From Chrysoperla carnea (Eukaryota > Arthropoda > Insecta > Neuroptera > Chrysopidae), in the NCBI RefSeq assembly GCF_905475395.1, contig NC_058337.1:86608368-86672367 (forward strand): a DNA stretch of 64,000 nucleotides, read 5' to 3'. Under the pieces are notes generated by a model. That model saw only the letters and a program-made list of their open reading frames with translations. It was not told the origin of the DNA and made no database searches. The position numbers and the translations under genes are program-made. This document shows positions 61,401 through 64,000 of this stretch, piece by piece; within the stretch, counting starts at the first letter, position 1; each line of letters starts with the position of its first letter.

Positions 61401-63469
61401 CTTAAACAAAAGTTGCAAAGTTTTATGGGGGCATCATGTTCTGACATCATATTGGATCTAGTCCCGAGGGTTGCTTTAATAGTCAATTTAGATCCTAAAT
61501 TTAAAAAAAAACTATTTAAAATAAAGTTAAAACCTTAATAAATTATTGAATACAAAAAAATTCCGTTGTGCTAGATTAATTAGGGATGTATGCGCACGGT
61601 AGTGGGGACACAAATTTAAAAAAATTTATTTTTTCAATTTTGATGGTGAATTATGTTTTTGCTTGACAATATAAGACGAAAAGTAAGAATATAATTTTTC
61701 GATACCTGGAGTAATTTTTCAAAATGTCGAAAATTGAAAACTTTGCTTTCGATATTTCGAAAACCAAGGCAGATATCGAAAAATTTTGTTCTTCATTTTC
61801 GTCTACATTCATGAAGTTATAAAAAAATTCTTCATCAAAGTTGAAAATAAGGTACAAATAATTTCAGTACTAAATCTAAAATTGCCTTGGTGCTCGTACT
61901 AGCTTAAAAACAAAGTAAACTCAAATTTAATATCGCTTTAAGATGCCCCCTTCGAGTAGAACAACTATTAGCTGGTTCATTATTTTAAAAGACTCTTCCC
62001 TAGTTATAGTATACAATCTGAACATACACTTTTCGAAAAATATCTTTTACATGTTGATATAAAAAAATTAACTTACTTGATTTCCAAATACACCTATGCT
62101 ACAAGCTGAACTAACTTGACCTGGTCCAAACCATACGGCTGCTAATCTGGCCGGTACACTCAATATAAAAACTTGGCTTAGCGCAGCAAATGTTTGTCCA
62201 ATAAATGTAACTGCAAATAAATTTGGAGCTACAGAAAAGACTTTTATCCAAGCTCCTAAACATGTACCAAATGAACCGATTATAGTAGTAAAGCGTAAAC
62301 CCTATAAGCATAAATATTAATAGTAATTCAATTTATTTTAATTTACATGAGTAAGATTTTTATTTAGCTATAGGCATAGGAATAAATGAGCCATGAGTAT
62401 ACATTTTCTGGAATTCTTGTCAGATAGAAGCTACCACTCAATAAAAAGTACAATAGTGAATATTTTATAATTTTTTAAAAATCCTCTTCTGGATTATATG
62501 ATGAAATAACTGTAGAGCAGGCAAGTTTCTTTCAGGGCTGCAGTTTGTTTAAGATAACAAACACTTTCATCAAGAGCATTGGAAGAGTAAAAACTCTCTT
62601 GATAGAAATTTTTCACCTGCCGAAAAGTAAATAATTTTCGATTAAATACATGCATTTATTTCAATGAAATTGGACGAAAGAATATTAACGAAGGAAGAAG
62701 GAAATTTAAATTATAGCGGCCACAAATGAAAGGGTGTATTATTTAGGGCAAGGATGGCGAACCAATGGTACGCGTGTCTTTAATGGCACGTGGCATAATA
62801 TTTTGGGCAGGCCACCGATCACATAGTTCACTATGCAGTATTATATTACGAACAAACTCGAGTGATCCTACGAACACAAGCTCGTTTACAATTGCTGATG
62901 ATGTGTAGTTTGCTTCCGCAAAGCACAGCCTTGCCTTTTATTCAAATGAATGGCAAATTGTAAAAATTGAAAATTTTTTTCTATCACTAGCTGACTTCTG
63001 TCTATAAAATAATTATTTCTGCTGAACAAGTTCAATGCCAGGCGTATATAGGCTAGCTCTTGATAAATAAACAAAATTCTTCAACGTCTTTTCAACTAGC
63101 TCATATTTCTATGTCTATAATTATGATATTAACGATTGAAATGCTCACCTTTAAGTCTAACAAATAACTAGCTGGAAATATTAATGGAATATATGTGACC
63201 ATGTAGATCATTGAGGTCCAATCAATAAATACTGATCGAACACCATAATATTTACTTATAACATTTGCAATAATTGAATATTGTATCCATTGTGCTGCAT
63301 TCAATGCTGAATAAAATACAAATATACCCAAGATTAACCATCGTTTTCCATACATACGATATTCAGCTTCTTTGATTGGTGAATTTGCATTGGTGCTTGG
63401 TGTTGTACCCACATCTGAGGAAAATTGTATTGTATACACCTCTTTGGTGTTTGAGTGCGGATCAACCAT
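43441..63469 (-). CDS. Flvcr: FLVCR-type major facilitator transporter (SLC49 family)
   Basis: Eight coding exons on the minus strand join in frame to 1368 nt (455 aa): 63469-63149, 62301-62077, 60474-60333, 46546-46344, 46281-46178, 45343-45236, 44712-44607 and 43599-43441. Diagnostic segments run in order: [159 protein letters not shown] and SNLKRQ. About 12 hydrophobic helices are expected. FLVCR proteins are membrane transporters linked to choline/ethanolamine uptake and heme export. The substrate here is inferred only. The start is the first ATG after an in-frame stop that follows a good acceptor, so a non-coding 5' exon is likely. Intron 3 (13.8 kb) contains the whole tango gene. Confidence 0.93.
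44905..45024. mobile_element. short fold-back repeat in FLVCR intron 6
   Basis: GATTTTCGACAGATTATAAA at about 44909 is matched in inverse by ATAATCTGTCGAAAATCG at about 45002. Inside, TGCTGCAGGGGTTT and TACTGCAGGAGTTT form a small direct repeat. Confidence 0.6.
46874..47069. repeat. two tandem 98-bp units in FLVCR intron 3
   Basis: Units start at 46874 and 46972 with AATAAACAC and end with ACCAGAAC or ATAGAAC. They share AAAATGTATGCTGTTTTAC and TTATAACGTATTTA and differ at about a dozen positions. Each contains a small palindrome, GTTTTAC-AATATA-GTAAAAC (diverged in unit 2). It looks like a short satellite or a dimerised repeat. Confidence 0.85.
47070..48417. other. FLVCR intron 3 sequence without genes
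   Basis: This is AT-rich intronic DNA. About 120 bp at 47282-47410 (AGAGATAGAAGAAAATTTTT, TTCTTTATAAAATAACAA, GAACAAAAGTTGTT) is related to repeats at 4050-4150 and 41263-41470. Confidence 0.45.
48418..48525. mobile_element. 108-bp hairpin (fold-back) element in FLVCR intron 3
   Basis: The left arm 48418-48461 (GGCCAGACACGAAGGCAAAC then ACCAAACAATAACGAAAATA) pairs with 48482-48525 (TATTTTCATTGTTACTTGG then TGCTCGCCTTCGTGTCTGGC), with a 20-base loop. About 9 of 44 arm positions differ. It is either a very short MITE or an intronic hairpin RNA. Confidence 0.75.
48526..51007. other. FLVCR intron 3 / region downstream of tango
   Basis: AT-rich DNA without recognisable genes. The part nearest 51007 should include the tango 3' UTR. 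Confidence 0.45.
51008..54029 (-). CDS. tgo: Tango/ARNT bHLH-PAS transcription factor, nested in an FLVCR intron
   Basis: Two coding exons, 54029-53171 and 52155-51008 (2007 nt, 668 aa), are joined by a GT-AG intron that splits a glycine codon. The bHLH lies at residues 57-110 ([32 protein letters not shown]). PAS-A begins at about 133 ([30 protein letters not shown]). PAS-B spans about 325-435 ([52 protein letters not shown]). The Pro/Gln/Ser-rich tail has TEGYQY, PTYTQLS, DMLQML and FEDLN blocks like Drosophila Tango, which identifies it over BMAL/Cycle. Tango is the common nuclear dimer partner of Single-minded, Trachealess, Similar (HIF), Spineless (AhR) and others. Compared with the usual ARNT sequence there is an extra serine just before the basic region (FASRENH). 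The whole gene lies in FLVCR intron 3 on the same strand. Confidence 0.96.
52683..52718 (-). repeat. partial duplicate of tango exon 2 inside the tango intron
   Basis: 36 bases match 52074-52109 of exon 2 with four mismatches (32/36). On the minus strand it still reads LEVTSSPNT, against LQVTSSPNT in the exon, and is preceded by an AG. The frame closes soon after, following PLGL. The match does not extend beyond this block. Confidence 0.75.
54030..55359. other. tango upstream region within FLVCR intron 3
   Basis: It must hold the tango promoter and 5' UTR. AG followed by CAAATG just upstream of the ATG (54030-54036) leaves room for an intron in the 5' UTR. No other gene is visible; an open frame at 55150-55374 is unsupported. 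Confidence 0.4.
55497..55595. repeat. nested palindrome around (TA)n in FLVCR intron 3
   Basis: GTTCATGTATATATA and TATATATGAAC form the core at about 55512-55543. TAACGGAGTGTAA at about 55498 and TTTACACTCCATA at about 55580 form a flanking inverted pair. Confidence 0.55.
55726..55977. mobile_element. MITE, family A, copy 2 (252 bp)
   Basis: It has inverted ends (TCATGGAGATATACCATAGA at the left; CTCTATGGTATTATCTCTAT at the right) and interior blocks shared with 2119-2382, including CTACTGCGATCAACCGTTT and GGCGACTTTG. It is non-coding. Confidence 0.75.
56744..57087. mobile_element. candidate MITE, family D, copy 1
   Basis: The left end AGGGGTGCCAA and right end TTGGCAGCCCT are near-perfect 11-bp inverted repeats. 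The 3' part CCGATCCAAAACTGGAGAGT recurs at about 59609-59628. Confidence 0.55.
58153..58422. mobile_element. candidate MITE with ACTGGCCAGT ends
   Basis: The left block CATACTGGTGAATCGTTCCG then AATATACTGGCCAGTGCG is mirrored at the right by AACACTGGCCAGTATACTGG. ACTGGCCAGT is itself palindromic. The sequence between holds no ORF. Confidence 0.55.
58603..59470. mobile_element. 868-bp near-perfect inverted repeat (fold-back element) in FLVCR intron 3
   Basis: The left arm (58603-59004) and right arm (59069-59470) are each about 402 bp and almost identical in inverse orientation, with a 64-bp spacer. The ends read ACACCGTGTTCCGTTATTAA on both sides. Sampled differences are few: GTACGAAAAC against GTACGTAAAC, and small changes in the innermost AT-rich part. 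The flanks are (TA)n tracts, suggesting insertion into a TA microsatellite. No ORF is present. High arm identity suggests a recent origin or gene conversion. Confidence 0.9.
59560..59635. repeat. family D repeat, partial copy 2
   Basis: CGAGACTCCGATCCAAAACT and GGAGAGTTGGCAACC match the right end of the element at 56744-57087. The left part is absent. Confidence 0.6.
60168..60303. repeat. dispersed repeat, second copy of the 12761-12925 repeat
   Basis: It shares AACTATAGTAGAGTATT, AAACAACT, GTGTGTGTGTG, ACAAGCTCAT and TATAATCCAAAAT with copy 1. A partial direct repeat (CAACTATATTAGAGTATAC) precedes it at about 60132. It ends about 30 bases from FLVCR exon 3. Confidence 0.6.
60475..62076. other. 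FLVCR intron 2
   Basis: AT-rich intron of about 1.6 kb. No coding sequence or recognisable element was seen beyond short A/T runs. Confidence 0.6.
62302..63148. other. FLVCR intron 1 with a possible hAT-like terminus
   Basis: Around 62750-62800 the sequence AAGGATGGCGAACCAATGGT followed by ATGGCACGTGG resembles ends of some hAT-type elements. No second end was located, and no transposase is confidently readable, although a minus-strand open frame exists at 62886-63074. Confidence 0.3.
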
Positions 63470-64000
63470 GACGTTATTTTATATGCCCTGTAATAAATAA
63501 TAAGAAGCAGAGATATAGCATTTTCGATTTTAAAACGTACGTAAGGATATGTTAATTCAAGACCTGGTGACACATTTAGAGCACGGATTTGATCCATCAA
63601 GCTATATATAGCTTAAAAATATCGTCTATGATAGTTGTATAGGGAATGATTAGTCTCTCTGGAATTCACAGGTGGGACAGGTGCTGCGCAAGGTAAAATA
63701 TATGTGTTGAAAAATATTATCGACCCAACATGAAATAACAAAAATTATAGTTTAGTATCAATAATAAGCGTACTAAATGAACCTCAGACTACTTGAGTGG
63801 TGGGACACGGAACGAGACCATCCCAATGATATTGTTTTAAATAGTAAAATAGTATATTACACTACAAGGGCAGAAAGTTTGAGATTCCTGATGCACTGCC
63901 TGCATCATCTATTTATCTTATGTATACTACTTTCTTTATTTTCGCCCGAAAGTACGTACTTACTGCTTCTGTTGGGAGCAAACACGCAATGCTAGTCGTA
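63470..64000. promoter_or_regulatory. FLVCR 5' region
   Basis: A good acceptor on the minus strand (TTATTTATTACAG, AG at about 63488-63489) lies 18 bases upstream of the ATG, so the 5' UTR probably continues in an upstream exon. A candidate donor (CTTAC|GTACGT) lies near 63540. Beyond that no gene is supported. Confidence 0.4.

Noticed and set aside
63334-63600. Upstream ORF that would extend FLVCR N-terminally
   Set aside because: It is in another frame. An in-frame stop follows the acceptor just upstream of the ATG at 63469, so the annotated start is preferred.
63777-63995. 72-codon ORF at the right edge
   Set aside because: No recognisable protein; hydrophobic run of low complexity in the 5' flank of FLVCR.
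1-64000. tRNA, rRNA or snRNA genes
   Set aside because: No cloverleaf with A and B box motifs or other RNA signature was seen by eye; a covariance-model search would be decisive.

Overview
The window is nuclear DNA of an insect. It is AT-rich, its genes have spliceosomal introns with GT-AG borders, and the proteins resemble insect and human orthologues. The Tango C-terminus is especially insect-like (TEGYQY, PTYTQLS, DMLQML and FEDLN motifs). I cannot name the order or species from sequence alone.

Layout, left to right. The last exon of Mediator subunit MED15 (+) ends at 1476. An intronless TTC5 gene (-) lies at 4957-6264. A decayed mobile element with a broken ORF sits at 7177-8330. A four-exon CIB2/3-like EF-hand gene (+) spans 8710-10428. 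From 10.4 to 17.4 kb there is a transposon graveyard: a jockey-type LINE fragment with a poly-A tail, a Tc1/mariner relic and a SINE-like repeat. A 20-exon gene (-) at 17455-35495 encodes a PHF3/DIDO1/Pps-type nuclear protein with PHD, TFIIS-middle and SPOC domains; its exon lengths sum to 6585 nt (2194 aa) with every phase matching. Its start faces the two-exon Asterix (WDR83OS) gene (+, 36512-38418) across about 1 kb. After 5 kb of repeats comes an eight-exon FLVCR-type transporter (-, 43441-63469; 455 aa). Its 13.8-kb third intron holds the complete two-exon tango/ARNT gene (-, 51008-54029; 668 aa) on the same strand, and an 868-bp near-perfect inverted repeat.

The genes are ordinary conserved cellular genes and do not form a pathway. 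Three act in nuclear gene expression (MED15, Pps-like, Tango), one in tubulin mRNA control or as a p300 cofactor (TTC5), one in ER membrane-protein biogenesis (Asterix), one in calcium sensing (CIB) and one in membrane transport (FLVCR). I found no rRNA, tRNA, CRISPR array or multi-gene novel system. The unusual content is structural: many fold-back elements, a nested gene, a partial exon duplication inside the tango intron, a GC-AG intron, and an unclassified terminal-inverted-repeat element. Splice sites were assigned by eye from consensus, reading frame and remembered family similarity; none is supported by transcript data.
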